Origin: Paramarasmius palmivorus
Taxonomy: Eukaryota; Basidiomycota; Agaricomycetes; Agaricales; Marasmiaceae
Direction: 5' to 3'
Length of the DNA stretch: 64,000 nt
Assembly (NCBI GenBank): GCA_037176845.1
Contig: JAYKXP010000062.1
Span: 186,001-250,000, forward strand
Below the pieces are notes generated by a model. It made no database searches. It saw only the letters and a list, made by a program, of their open reading frames with translations, and was not told where the DNA came from. The position numbers were made by a program, and so were the translations under genes. Shown piece by piece: positions 45,994 to 56,800 of the stretch. Numbering within the stretch: position 1 is the first letter of the stretch; each line of letters begins with the position of its first letter.

Positions 45994-47156
45994 TAGTACA
46001 CCCTATCAATCAATTCTCCGTTTCAAACTACCGTACGCCCACAAGAACGACGCTCGGATGAATATCACAGCTGTTATGATGACGTTCGGTCAACACGCGC
46101 ACCTCGGTGGTTCTTCTAACAACAATAAGGACCTACAGAAGATTAATGATCTTATGATCAGGATGGAATTCTCTGATACAATGTGCGGCAGTGCGAAATG
46201 CGATTGATTGAACGGTTACGTTCTAAACCTCCCTGAAAAGGAGTTGTTGGGTATTGTTCTGTGGACCTCCGTCAAAGCGGCGGACGGTGGCTGTCGTTAG
46301 GAAATAAGGTTCATCGGGTGGGATTTAGAGTTCTGTCAGAATTCGCAAGGGAAACATGTGGCTTTGGGATGCTTGTATTTTGAGGAGAGAACCTGTGCGA
46401 GCTCTGGGGGCTGCTCGAACGAGATGAGGAGGATTGTGGAAGTGGATAGAGTGTTTGGCAGGAAGCAGTCTGAAGAGGTGGAACATTGTAAGCCAAAGCA
46501 GCTTTTTTCGGACAGGGCCGGATCCGGTGCGGGCCGGGGTACATTTCCGAGGTTTTCGCCTGTTCGACGTGGTTGCTTCTCACCCCCACTTCGTTTCTAC
46601 CTCACGACGAGGAATAGCCTCTTCACCTCTCGATCCCCTTCTTGAAGTGTAGAGAAATGTCTAAAAAATCTCCTGGAAGATGACCAGTTAACGAGGGATT
46701 GTCTTGAACGCTTACGCCTCCAAGAACTGGGTAAGCAGAGAAAATTCCGAGTCCCTTTGGGTCCTTTGGTCTGCGACTCTAATGTTTTCTTCGCTTTCTA
46801 TCTAGAAATTCGGCTACTTCGCGAATGCTTACAGGAGGGACTATTGTTATGCATGTCAAAGCTTGCGGGGTCGACAGTTTTGTGGGTCCTTGTATTCGGC
46901 AAACATTCCGCTACAATGATCAAAGGTGCGTGCGCCATTCTCCGAACGCTTTGGCACCCTTGGCAACCTCATTGTCTTTAGATGTGGCCGATCAAAGCTT
47001 CTTTCCTCCGTTCCCTTGTTCACAAAAGAGGTATACTCTGGGAAGAGAAGGCGTGGTTAGAGCGTTGGTATAAATTTATGCTTTCAAGGTGCGGTCTGTC
47101 ACCAATTTCCTGACAATCCCATTCTCATCATCTACGCTCAGCTTTCTACGCCCAAC
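45994..47156. other. Intergenic, no supported gene
   Basis: Short frames only, with no domain. The last 60 bp lead into the ATG of the second NLR. Confidence 0.45.
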
Positions 47157-50100
47157 ATGCCCACCCACGTCGACTTTACTTTCAACGGGCCGTTTGTCAA
47201 CGAGAATCGCGGGGACGTTATTAATGAAGCAGCCGAAGCTATCAACATTTCCTACACCAATGGCAACAACAACACGATAAGCCATGGCTCAAAACAGAGT
47301 ACGGTATCAACGAGCAAACATCGTACATGTCCTAACCTTTTTCATAGTCTCAATCGGGAGTAGTCACCCGTCGTCGTCGCCCTTATCACTGGAAGGTGAG
47401 GTCCTCTCCATACAACATCGATTCGAGAACTCATTTTGTTCACAGGGAGTCACCCCCATCCAATGATTGAAGCATCAGCGCAGGACGCCGGATTGAACAT
47501 GCGCTCACTTTCGGATACGCCATATAATGGAACGTGGCTCGATTATCCCATGCAGGATGCATGCGCGAGCTCACGACCGCCTCTTCCACGCAAATCCGAG
47601 ATGCCTCTATACATCGATCCCAGCGCTCGGGCTAGAGTACCGTCGCTTGGCTTGATGTCCATGTCGGGAGGACCCAGCACGAGCCCATACTCGGACAACG
47701 AAGTTCTTTGGACTGGCTTCTCCGACGGTGACACCTCTAATAGCGAATCACCGTGGTCCGCCTTCCCTCCCCAAGATACCCCTGCGTTGGAATTGTCGTG
47801 GAGCTCTTCGCCCGACGAAGGGCTGTTCAGGTCTGATCCAGACCACCACGCACTAGAGCACCAGCACGACAACCTCCCGATCATGCCCTATAACCACCAG
47901 AACCATCTGTTGCCTCAGATGGAGGGAGAATTTATGCTCCACTCGCAGCAACAGGTTGCGCAGAGTTCCATGGGTAGATACTTCCCCGACATCCTCCCTT
48001 CGAGTATGGTTCCCAGCTTTCCTGGCGGTGTTATTCAATCCTCAACATTCCACCATAACCTAAATTCCTACCCATCCTCCAATAATCAATCAATTAGCCA
48101 TACCGTAAATGGTACTTCCATTAATAGGCTCGAAGGTGATGTATATAATTTCGATGGTAAGCAACACCAATCTTTATCTACTGCCAGCGCTGACTGACAA
48201 ATCTACACAGCTGCATCTGATCCTCTTCGACTCCTCAAGGATGTCGCTATCCTCGACGCTACCCATAATGCCGAAGCGCGCAAGCCTTTACAACTTAACG
48301 TCCACCCCTCAACGCGGACCAAACCTCTTGCTGCCATCCGAACATGGTTCCAGTCCAAGGAGAATGTCTCCCCCGTCTTTTGGTTGAGTGGTGGAGTGGG
48401 TGTTGGCAAATCCGCTATCGCACAGAGGATTTGCGACGAGTTCCACAACGAAGGTACCCTTGCCGCCAGCTTCTTCTTCTCCCACACGCAGGATAACATG
48501 GGCTCTAATTCGGTTCGCGTGCTGGTATGCACACTTGTCTATCAACTCGCGTTGTTGAGTAAGGCGACTGGGATGAAGCTTCGAAAACTCTTGCATCAAT
48601 ATCCGAATCTGTTGGAACACAGTGCGGAGGACATTTTCGAGCAGTTCCTCAAGCTACTCGGAGAAGCAGACGAAGAATCGACCCCTAAGCTCATTGTCAT
48701 TGATGGGCTGGAGAAGTGCCATGATGCACAGTCTCTGCCCGCCCAAGCTCGGGTTCTCCATATGATAAACAAGTTTATCGGGAATCCAAACTCGACGCTT
48801 TTCAGGTTTCTCCTCTGTTCCAGGACAGATGACCAGATCCGGGACTACAACGCCAGTTTGCTCATGGTCCCGGTTCACTTTGAGGTTGGCGGCCATCTCG
48901 ACGACACGATACAGGAGGATATCGAGTGTTTCTTAGGAGACCGGTTCACTGCACTTTCTGCGAGACTCCCGGGTTTTCGGGTCAGCGCAGATGACATCAA
49001 GACCTTGACGCGGAGAGCCGGAAACCAGTTCATCTACGCTCAAGCTGTCGTAGATCACGTCAACCAAACCGGCCTTGGGCTGTCACCCCGGACGCTATTG
49101 CAGGGTGTGCTCAATCTGAGGCGTCGTTCCATAAACAATCCTTATGAAGGACTCGATTCATTGTATCGAGAGATCTTGTCGAAGATAACCGAGTGGGAAT
49201 GGCGGCCACTATTACGACTCATCCTTACACCCCCGTTGAACTCTGGTTCTGGTTCTGGTTATCCAACACAGCCTGGTCCTAACGGGGAGACGCTCACGCT
49301 AGAGCGGAGGGAAAATATCGTTACTCACCGGACCTGTTGGCTCCTGGCGAATAGTCTGGGGCTTGAAGCAGACGACATTCGGATGCGTTTGGCGCAGCTA
49401 GAATCGGTAGTATGTGGACGCAAGAAGAATGAAGTATACGATGATCACACCTCCATCATTTTCCGACATGTTTCGTTTGTCGAATTCCTCACTTCTCCTC
49501 ACCGCTCGCACGATTTCTGTATTGAGCGGCTGTCTGATGCCGAGGTGCATGATCTACTGGCGCAGGGTTGTCTCAGGCGGGCCTCGGAGTATTGCTCGCA
49601 TTACATGTCGCCCGAAAACCTCAAGGATCAGCTGAAGAAGGATGGCAGATACAAGAAGAATTCGGCCGAAATGGGGAAAAACGTCAAGGAGTGGACTTTT
49701 GATGGACATGCGTTGAATTACTGGCTCCATCACTGCAAGAGGTCGTCGTGCAGCCCCCAAGTCGTAGAAGCCTTGAACGAATTTGATCCCTATGCTTACA
49801 TCGCGACCGGATTACGAATGGGTAATTGGCGCGAGCCTTGGTATAACCCTAGCCGTTATCAGGAGAGAACGGAACTGGTATGGGAATGGATCCACCATCT
49901 GGATGAAGCGCTTGAGTGGGTCAAGGTACGGGCATACATCCTTCCTTTGTTGTCTGGCATTGATGTCTTGCCACTTAGACTCTTGCAGAACCCCCTCTTC
50001 TCTTCATCAGGCGTTGTAACGAGCTCCTATGGTCAGGGTCCACTGTCTCACTCCCATACGATACTCCGGACGGAGAACGTCGCATCGAAACAATGAAAAT

Positions 50101-50738
50101 CATGCTCACATTCTTCGTCGCCACCGCCAGGTTCTCGAAAGAACAAAGAGCGGCAGTATACGAGTATTGGGTGGAGAAACTACCAGAAGACTGGCGCTTG
50201 AAGGCCGAGGACTTTGTGGAACAAGCAGGCTCCATGATTACACTTCGACACGACACACCAGGGAACTCGGCGGTGATTTGGGCTTCCAGAGAGTTGCGTG
50301 ATGGTCTCGAAGGCGAATTGCGGTTTTTCGTGTCGCCAAGGCAGTTGAAAGGGCAAAAACGGGCGTATAGTCGAATTCTTCGATCTACAATCAGAGATGA
50401 AAGTGAGGTATTGATAGTCGATGAGGCCGTCAGGAATTTGAAAGCGCAGTTCGACAAGATTGCCAAGATGAAGGGGCCAAAACTAGCCGAGAGAAGGAGA
50501 TCGGCTTTGGAAGACTGCGGATGCGCTGCTGGTGCTTTCTTGGAATGGATAGAGGTAAGCACTTGAGATACTCATTTACCGGGCCCGTTGCTGATTGCCA
50601 TCTATGTAGGGCTTGGACCATGATAGCAAGAAAGCTACTGACCAGCTGAGTGAAGACCTTCGCCGGATAAGGGGCCTTGCAGAGTACGATATTGTCGCTT
50701 ATGGGAAGCAAGTAGGAGACGATAGCATGATAGAATGA
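47157..50738 (+). CDS. NACHT-domain NLR-like protein, copy B
   Basis: Six exons (47157-47298, 47348-47395, 47446-48156, 48211-49925, 49979-50554, 50610-50738) give 1106 aa. The N-terminus (FTFNGPFVNENRGDVINEA, then TNGNNNTISHG) is Asn/Gly-rich. A long disordered Ser/Pro/His/Gln-rich insert of about 230 residues follows. Then NRLEGDVYNFDA leads into the pre-NACHT helix and Walker A SGGVGVGKSA. Walker B reads LIVIDGLEKC: the Mg-binding Asp is kept but the usual D-E pair after DGL is E-K. The C-terminal half is related to copy A (YNPSRYQERTELVWEW; YEYWVEKLP). It is in the same orientation as copy A, 1.4 kb apart, so the two are probably tandem paralogs. The role is presumed non-self recognition or cell-death signalling. 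Confidence 0.85.
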
Positions 50739-52324
50739 ATGTTCCTTTGAGATGTGTATCAATAGTACATGTACACACCGTCCCAGACAAATATCTTTGA
50801 TATTTGCCAATTGCTCAGCTTCATGCACAGGAACGGGAAATGGGCCAAGGTATGGGCGCCATGGTTGGGGAAGAAAGGGACAAGTCACACAGGACCCGAA
50901 CTTGAGAACTTGAGATCTAATCGTCACGGCGCGCACGGACCACAGATTAGCTGCATTCATGATCACAGTCCGGATTCCGAACTTCGAACTTGTCCTCCAC
51001 TCCAAACCGTCGGAAATCATCAGAAGCGCAACGGCCCTTTCAGAAATTGTAGGAAATTGTCGGAAAACGTCGGATATCATCAGGGCATTTTCCACTGGGC
51101 TAGTCACGCATCACACGTCACGGCTCTCCTTTTTCACCCTCCATGTAGGCGTGCAACTCAGCGCTCGGCTATCCGTCAATCGAACTCACAGTGAGTTTCA
51201 ATTAATCTAAGTCTACCAAAGAACCCAATAGCTCATGCGGAATTTTCTTTCTATAGCCTTGGGCTTCATCGAAGCTTCATCAAGCCCAGTTACCATCTTT
51301 GACAGTAGCATTGTTTGCGGCTGGAGATTTGCGGACATGCTTGAATAAGATTTCAGTGACTGGGTATGTCCTCAATACTAAATTTCTCTCCTGTGCTCGT
51401 CGCTAAAAGCCTCATCCTTGAAAAGACGGCACCAGGTCAATCGTTACATTACCTATCCGAAAGTCCGGTCAACGCACTTGGTATGGCTCAGTCTGAAACC
51501 CAATGTCTACTATGACACCAAGCAGGCTTCCGCCTCGACTATGGATGCTCCCTTCTTACTCTCGCTTGAGAAACTCTCGATCCCGACGTGCTGGCTTTCG
51601 TGGTAAGCCTCTAGGACTACACCGTACCATACTGACTATCACTCTCTGAATTCTCCACTCAGGTTATCTCTTTTGAACCTACCCCCTTTGAATTCTTCAA
51701 GCATGCTCCATACCCCTCTAGCGTGCAGCCATGCCCGACATCGACGGCAGGCACTGCACTCTGCCTTTGGGCCTATCATATTCGTCCATCAGAGATAGCA
51801 TGTATAGGGCTAGTTAGAAAGCCTTTGATTGTCAGAATCTGTCTGGAGTCGTTCATACAATCTCGATTTACCCGGCACGATGGCAATGCCAACGCTATCG
51901 ATGTGATGGATCGACTCAATAATGGTTACCAATGCAGCCTCAGGCAGGGGTGGCTCGCGGGCTGTGGTTCAGGTGAATGATACGCCTCGCGCTCTCCTTC
52001 GTTCTCTAACAACGTTACTAGGAACTACATGCCAAATACCCAGAGCCACCTAACCCAGCCTAGACCCCCAGAGTCAAGGTAACCGTAGTGCCATCAGACG
52101 ATCAAACTCCCGCATCCCAAGCCACACGCATAAGAACTATTCGTACTATTGATAGTTTTTGAATTCTACATCGTCCACTATAAAACCACCTTCAAACCAT
52201 GACATTTCCTCAGACTGCGTCTCCCTTCGTTTTCGCTTCTGTTCTTCTACCTTTTTAGCCTTTTCACCGCCTCTTTCTTTTTGTTTCGAGAACAGGTTTC
52301 TCAATTTTATTCTAACGACCTACC
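50739..52324. other. Intergenic DNA containing an oxidoreductase relic
   Basis: Bases 50995-51090 hold several near-repeats of GTCGGAAATCATCAG / GTCGGATATCATCAG. Apart from the relic at 51565-51800 no gene is supported. CCACTATAAAACCACC at 52175-52190 is a likely TATA box for the next gene. Confidence 0.45.
51565..51800 (+). pseudogene. Relic of a Gal80-like oxidoreductase
   Basis: This short stretch aligns with exons 2 and 3 of the gene at 55239-56063. CTACCCCCTTTGAATTCTTC corresponds to CTACCGCCTTCGAACTCTTC, and GCCCGACATCGACGGCAGG to GCTCGACATCGACGGAGG. The following bases keep a GGGCCTATC / GGCCCCATC correspondence. Frames are broken and exon 1 is absent. Confidence 0.65.
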
Positions 52325-53704
52325 ATGCGTCATTTTCGATACTTCCTCGTCCTCTTCCTTGTGGTTCTATGTTTGACCGAGGTGTTATCTGCACCTGCCA
52401 AATCCAAGGTGATCTTTCAACTCGGATATTGCAACCATTTGACTGACATTTTGCACACGTAGAAACCCACAAAGGCTCTGGCTGCAGCAGCAAAGAAGCC
52501 CCCAGCCAAGAAACCAGCGGCTGCTCCCAAGAAGCCAGTTGCAGCTGCTAAGAAGCCTGCAGCCAAGAAACCTGCTGCCACAAAAAAGCCTACTACCGTG
52601 AAGAAGCCTACTACCACGAAGAAACCGGCCGCCACTACAAAGAAGACAGCGGCGACCACAAAGAAACCAGCCACCACTGCGAAGAAGCCTACTACCACTA
52701 CAAAGCCGGCCACCACCGCAAAGAAATCAGCTGCCACTGCAAAGCCAGCCACCGCCGCAAAGAAACCAGCCACTACTGCAAAGCCCGCGACACCACCGAA
52801 GAAACCTGCTGCACCTGCCTGCCCTGTCAAATCCTCGGGCTCCAAGCTCGCCCCACGAGCAGATCCCGCCGAAGCAGGCTGTGCTAAGCAAACCACCTGC
52901 ACTAAGTGTGGTATGTTTTGAATTGCTACTCAGACAGTCAATATGACTGATCTCGTCTACTAGTCGCCGTCAAAGGCAGTTGTGGTACTCCCGTCTGCGG
53001 ATTCACCGAGGAAGGCAAATGTGTCGGTGTCTCTTCTGCTCCGGCCGGTGCTGCGAAGAACGCTGCAGAGTGTAAGGCTTTGGATGCCAAGGTATGTATT
53101 CACACAACTTGCCAATGCCAATGACTTATACCTTTGATTAGCTGAAAGAAAACGCCGCCGCAGATGCTGAATTCGTCACTGCTGCCAAGAACGAGTTCGC
53201 AAAGATCAAACCTCATGTTTTCGGCACGGAGAAAGGTCTGAAGAATACGTCTGGGAGACATTTGGCTTCAGCTTTGATTGCGCCAGCGGCGAACAAGGCT
53301 TTGGTCGCGACAAGAGTGGAGAATACGGATACGGGGCTCTCGCAGTTTTCTACCGCTGGTGTAAGTTGTCCTCAATCTCAAGCGCTCGAAGCTGGTATAT
53401 TGATTCAACTTTATTTAAACAGGGCAAGAAAAAGACGACATGGGATGACGACAATAATCGTTATTCGAAAGCAGAGGTCCAGACAATGTGTGAAGAGGCT
53501 ATCAAGTCGGTTTTGAAGCTCAAGGACACGAAGACGTTACCCAAGGGAACAGCAATCACCTCCGTGTCGGTTCGCTCGCCCCGTGGTATGAACCTATGCA
53601 TTAGTGTACAGGGCAACACCAGTGTGTTCCCAGGATCTACCAACCCTACAGTTACTACTCCTGGCCAACAATGTAGACCAGATGCGGGAGTAGGAGATGA
53701 GTAG
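52325..53704 (+). CDS. Secreted Lys/Pro/Ala/Thr-repeat protein with Cys-containing domain
   Basis: Five exons (52325-52408, 52463-52910, 52964-53091, 53142-53360, 53423-53704) give 386 aa. The signal peptide is MRHFRYFLVLFLVVLCLTEVLSA. About 110 residues follow, made of degenerate KKPAAT/KKPTTT-type repeats, highly basic and likely disordered or O-glycosylated. Then comes a Cys-containing domain (CPVKSSG, AGCAKQTTCTKC, KGSCGTPVCGF) and a C-terminal part with ALIAPAANKALVATRVEN and WDDDNNRY. The latter resembles fungal secreted proteins of unknown function. It probably acts in the cell wall or outside the cell. No catalytic motif is recognised. Confidence 0.8.
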
Positions 53705-53890
53705 AACGTCGGGATCATCACTCGTGTTATAATCATAATACAATTCGAATAATATTAGCTCCGCACCTAAGCTATTCGCGTACAAGTGCATCTGTATGTC
53801 CGTGAAACTGACACATGTACTGTTCATGAACCTGGATAATCCGACTTGACAGTTGCTACAAACCTGTCAGCCATCATTCAAAGGCAATGG

Positions 53891-54570
53891 CTAATTAATC
53901 CACTCACTGGTCTGAAACACAGCAACGCTTATCGCACTCGATTCAATGACCACCTGTGTTCTTGCGCTGACATTGGTGCGTTCTAATCTCACTTCGATGG
54001 CCTCCGCCTCATCCCAATCCCTCTGCAGCTCGGCGCGATGATTAAACAGCATCATCAACGAGTTTGTGTACAGGTTTGCGAGATTCACGCCGGAAAGCCG
54101 ATGTAGCGAGTTGTTGCGCATGCTGAGGAAGAAGACTAGTTCGGAAATAGCTGCGGTAGCCAGCCAGAAGTGTGGTCCAATGGACGAGGGATTGGTGTTG
54201 CAGTAAATACAGAGAGGTGCGTGGTGAATTGGGAAGAGTTTGGGCTAATGGTGTGGAGTTGTTGAGAGCATCTATCATTATTCGCTGGAGATCTAAAGTA
54301 ATCGGATAGCTGGGTATATAGCGATGACGAAGTAAACGACTTTGAGCTGTCAAGAGTCCTAGTCAGCGCCAGAGTTAAGAAGGAAGCGAGTGAGCATACT
54401 GGAGGTGTTGATACGGTGTGAATGCGCCATAAGAGCGAGTATGGCCCATATCTTCTTCCAATACCAGAGGTTGATTGGGTGCTTGAAGTTCGAAGCTTTC
54501 GAGAGTGCGTCCTGCCTTGTTCTTCGAATATCAATACGGCCTCCATAAAATTCACTCCTCCATTCTCCAA
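53891..54570 (-). CDS. Probable multi-pass membrane protein of agaricomycete type (partial model)
   Basis: On the minus strand one exon reads from about 54195 to 53891: HFWLATAAISELVFFLSM (a TM segment), then SLMMLFNHRAELQRDWDEAEAIEVR, ending SEWIN. Upstream exons include KVVYFVIAIYPAIRLL (TM) and KKIWAILALMAHSH (TM) near 54320 and 54430. The arrangement resembles DUF6533-like four-to-seven TM proteins common in Agaricomycetes. I could not fix the start or the internal splice sites. It is convergent with the secreted-protein gene. Confidence 0.4.
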
Positions 54571-55238
54571 AGCAATCCCTTCCTACCCTACCCACAGGTT
54601 CCCTTACAAACTTCACGCTCCATATCCCAATACAAGGTCGAGCGATTTCCTGCAAAACTTTGTGACTCTGGTGACTCGCTTGCCCTCCTTTCTCCAAGGT
54701 TTTGTCTTCATGTTGATGTCCAGGAAACAGAAATGTCCGTTGGAGAATGCCTTTCTAAAATGCTCCGGGATCAAGAAGGTCGCCTGATAGCTGAAGAGGT
54801 CATCCTGGAAGATGTCGAGAACTTAAGAGAAATGTGAGACTCCCGGGGACTGACGCCGGACCGGGAAATGCAACTCGCTTTCCTTCATACCGTCATCACC
54901 ACCTCGAGCTCTAGGATACGCACGATTGTAACATTCAAACGTAGGCTTTCATTTGTACTCATAAATTTCCAACTGACATCTTGTTATTGAAGTACTCTAC
55001 CACTCACAATACGCTGCACTCAGTACCCATGTTCGGTATATACCTCAACTTACAGAGGATTACAGAATACTGTAAGCTAGCATTATGAATTTACCTTTCA
55101 AATCTCACAATTGTATCCAAAACAAACAGAGAAACATGGTCAGAATGTCTACCACCCACCGGATAACCTCCGTACCACGCGAATTCTATAAGCCACCTCC
55201 CAAAACTGGCATACGACTTCATCGAACTCATCACCCAA
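54571..55238. other. Intergenic, divergent promoter region
   Basis: May include 5' exons of the membrane protein on the minus strand. Otherwise nothing recognisable. Confidence 0.4.
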
Positions 55239-56063
55239 ATGTCTCCCATTAAACTCGGATTTGTCGGCCTTTCTGCAAGCGGTTGGGCAGCTACCACCCT
55301 CGCTCAACCTCTTTTCGAAGAGCCGCTCTCATCGAAATACACCTTGACCGCCGTATCGACCACCAACCCAACTTTCGCGAACGCTAGTGCCGAAAAGGAC
55401 AGAAAACTCACATCCGGCACTGTGAAGCCTTACCACGGCTCCACAAAGCACATCGCGAACGATCCCAATGTTGACATGGTAGCCATCTCTGTGCGAACCC
55501 CCGCACATGTCGATGCTGCTCTACCAGTTCTTCAAGCGAAGAAAAACCTTTTTATCGAGTGGCCGGCTGGAAGTAGATTGGCTGGTACAACTCAAAACGC
55601 CGAAGCTGCGAAGAATAACGGCGTTAGGACATTGGTTGGGTTCCAGACTCGTCAAGCTGCGTATGTCAGAAAGGTCAGCCTTCATCCTTACCAGCATCTC
55701 TCTCCGACACTAACGTCGACATCCAGGTCAAGGAAATTCTCGATTCCGGTGTCTTGGGACGCATCCTCGCTACCTCTGTAGTACGCATCCTCACCCATAA
55801 AACCATCACCAACTAACAACCAACTCCAGATCGTCTCCTTCTGCTACCCCGGCGCTCGAGGTCCTACCGCCTTCGAACTCTTCAACTACGCTGTAGACCC
55901 CTCCAACGGTGCCACCATGCTCGACATCGACGGAGGTCACCTCATCGACTACCTCTTCGGCCCCATCGCGTCCGTTATTGGACATCTAAGCAACCAATAC
56001 CCAACACACCAGCCCATCGATCACGTCTCCGGTAAACCCACAGGAGAACCTCGACCACGTTAG
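55239..56063 (+). CDS. Gal80-like GFO/IDH/MocA oxidoreductase, C-terminally truncated
   Basis: Exons 55239-55673, 55727-55777 and 55830-56063 give 239 aa. The N-terminus KLGFVGLSASGWAATTLAQP is the Rossmann nucleotide-binding fold. NPNVDMVAISVRTPAHVDAA and LFIEWPAG (in place of the common EKP) match Gal80-like members of this family. The second half retains GATMLDIDGGHLIDYLFGP and GKPTGE, but a stop comes right after it. Usual members continue for another 120-150 residues of the beta-sheet domain. The family includes NAD(P)-dependent dehydrogenases and the regulatory protein Gal80. The truncation and a second relic at 51.6 kb suggest a duplicated, decaying gene. Confidence 0.7.
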
Positions 56064-56800
56064 GCTTCTCGTCGAATGCTCACTATCAACAATGGGAAAG
56101 AGACCTCCACTACGAGCGCTGAGTCGAACAGCTGCCCACGGCCTACCACTACAAAGTCGAGGATATCGTGGAGCAAGCATGCATCGTTCTGATACGTACT
56201 GACATTCACACCCCTCGAATATCCAAAGTATCTGAAGCGTTTTTATAGGCAGATTCTTGAGAGCAAGATGGTCACTGATCCGCACCATATTACCTTTGTC
56301 GAATCGATGATCCAGTCCGTGCATGATGAATATGGAAAGGTCAAGAACACAGGGCAAATGGAAGAAAGGCGCTGTACGAAGAAACTTGCCATCACATCGC
56401 GAAGACCACACTGGATTAGAGAGAGGTAAGTAGTGTCTAACGTCTAATGGTGCCCTTATTGATTGCGATGCCGTAGAAACTTGACCAGAAGAGCAAGGAC
56501 CTTGTTGAACGTGTACCTGAGCTCGAACAATATAATTGTTCATATGAGGAAAGGCTGCAGGAGAAGGAAGAGAAGATGAACTTAAGGTCAAAGCCCAAGC
56601 CAAGGCCCACTAAGCGGTGCCGAAAGGAAGGGTAGTAGCTGACAGCCTGTGGAATAGACAACATCTTTTCATTCTACTAGTCTGTACAATACGTCACATA
56701 CCTATTCCATCATGAGTAGCGATGTCGTGAAAGAGTAAAATGAATCCGGAATCGTAAGATCGTACAGTAAATACACTAGATATACTTATCGCATGGTAAT
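56064..56800. other. Degenerate coding-like DNA
   Basis: Plus-strand frames contain protein-like pieces (YRQILESKMVTDPHH; KLDQKSKDLVERVPELEQY, coiled-coil in character) broken by stops. It may include the lost 3' end of the oxidoreductase and an unrelated fragment. No intact gene can be drawn. Confidence 0.4.

Noticed and set aside
52417..52902. Minus-strand 161-aa frame of Phe/Val/Ala repeats
   Set aside because: Antisense reading of the KKP repeats of the secreted protein gene; no start context or homology.
52463..52910. CRISPR-like or tandem nucleotide array
   Set aside because: The repetition is codon-level (Lys-Lys-Pro-Ala/Thr) within an open frame of a eukaryotic gene, with no fixed repeat-spacer structure.
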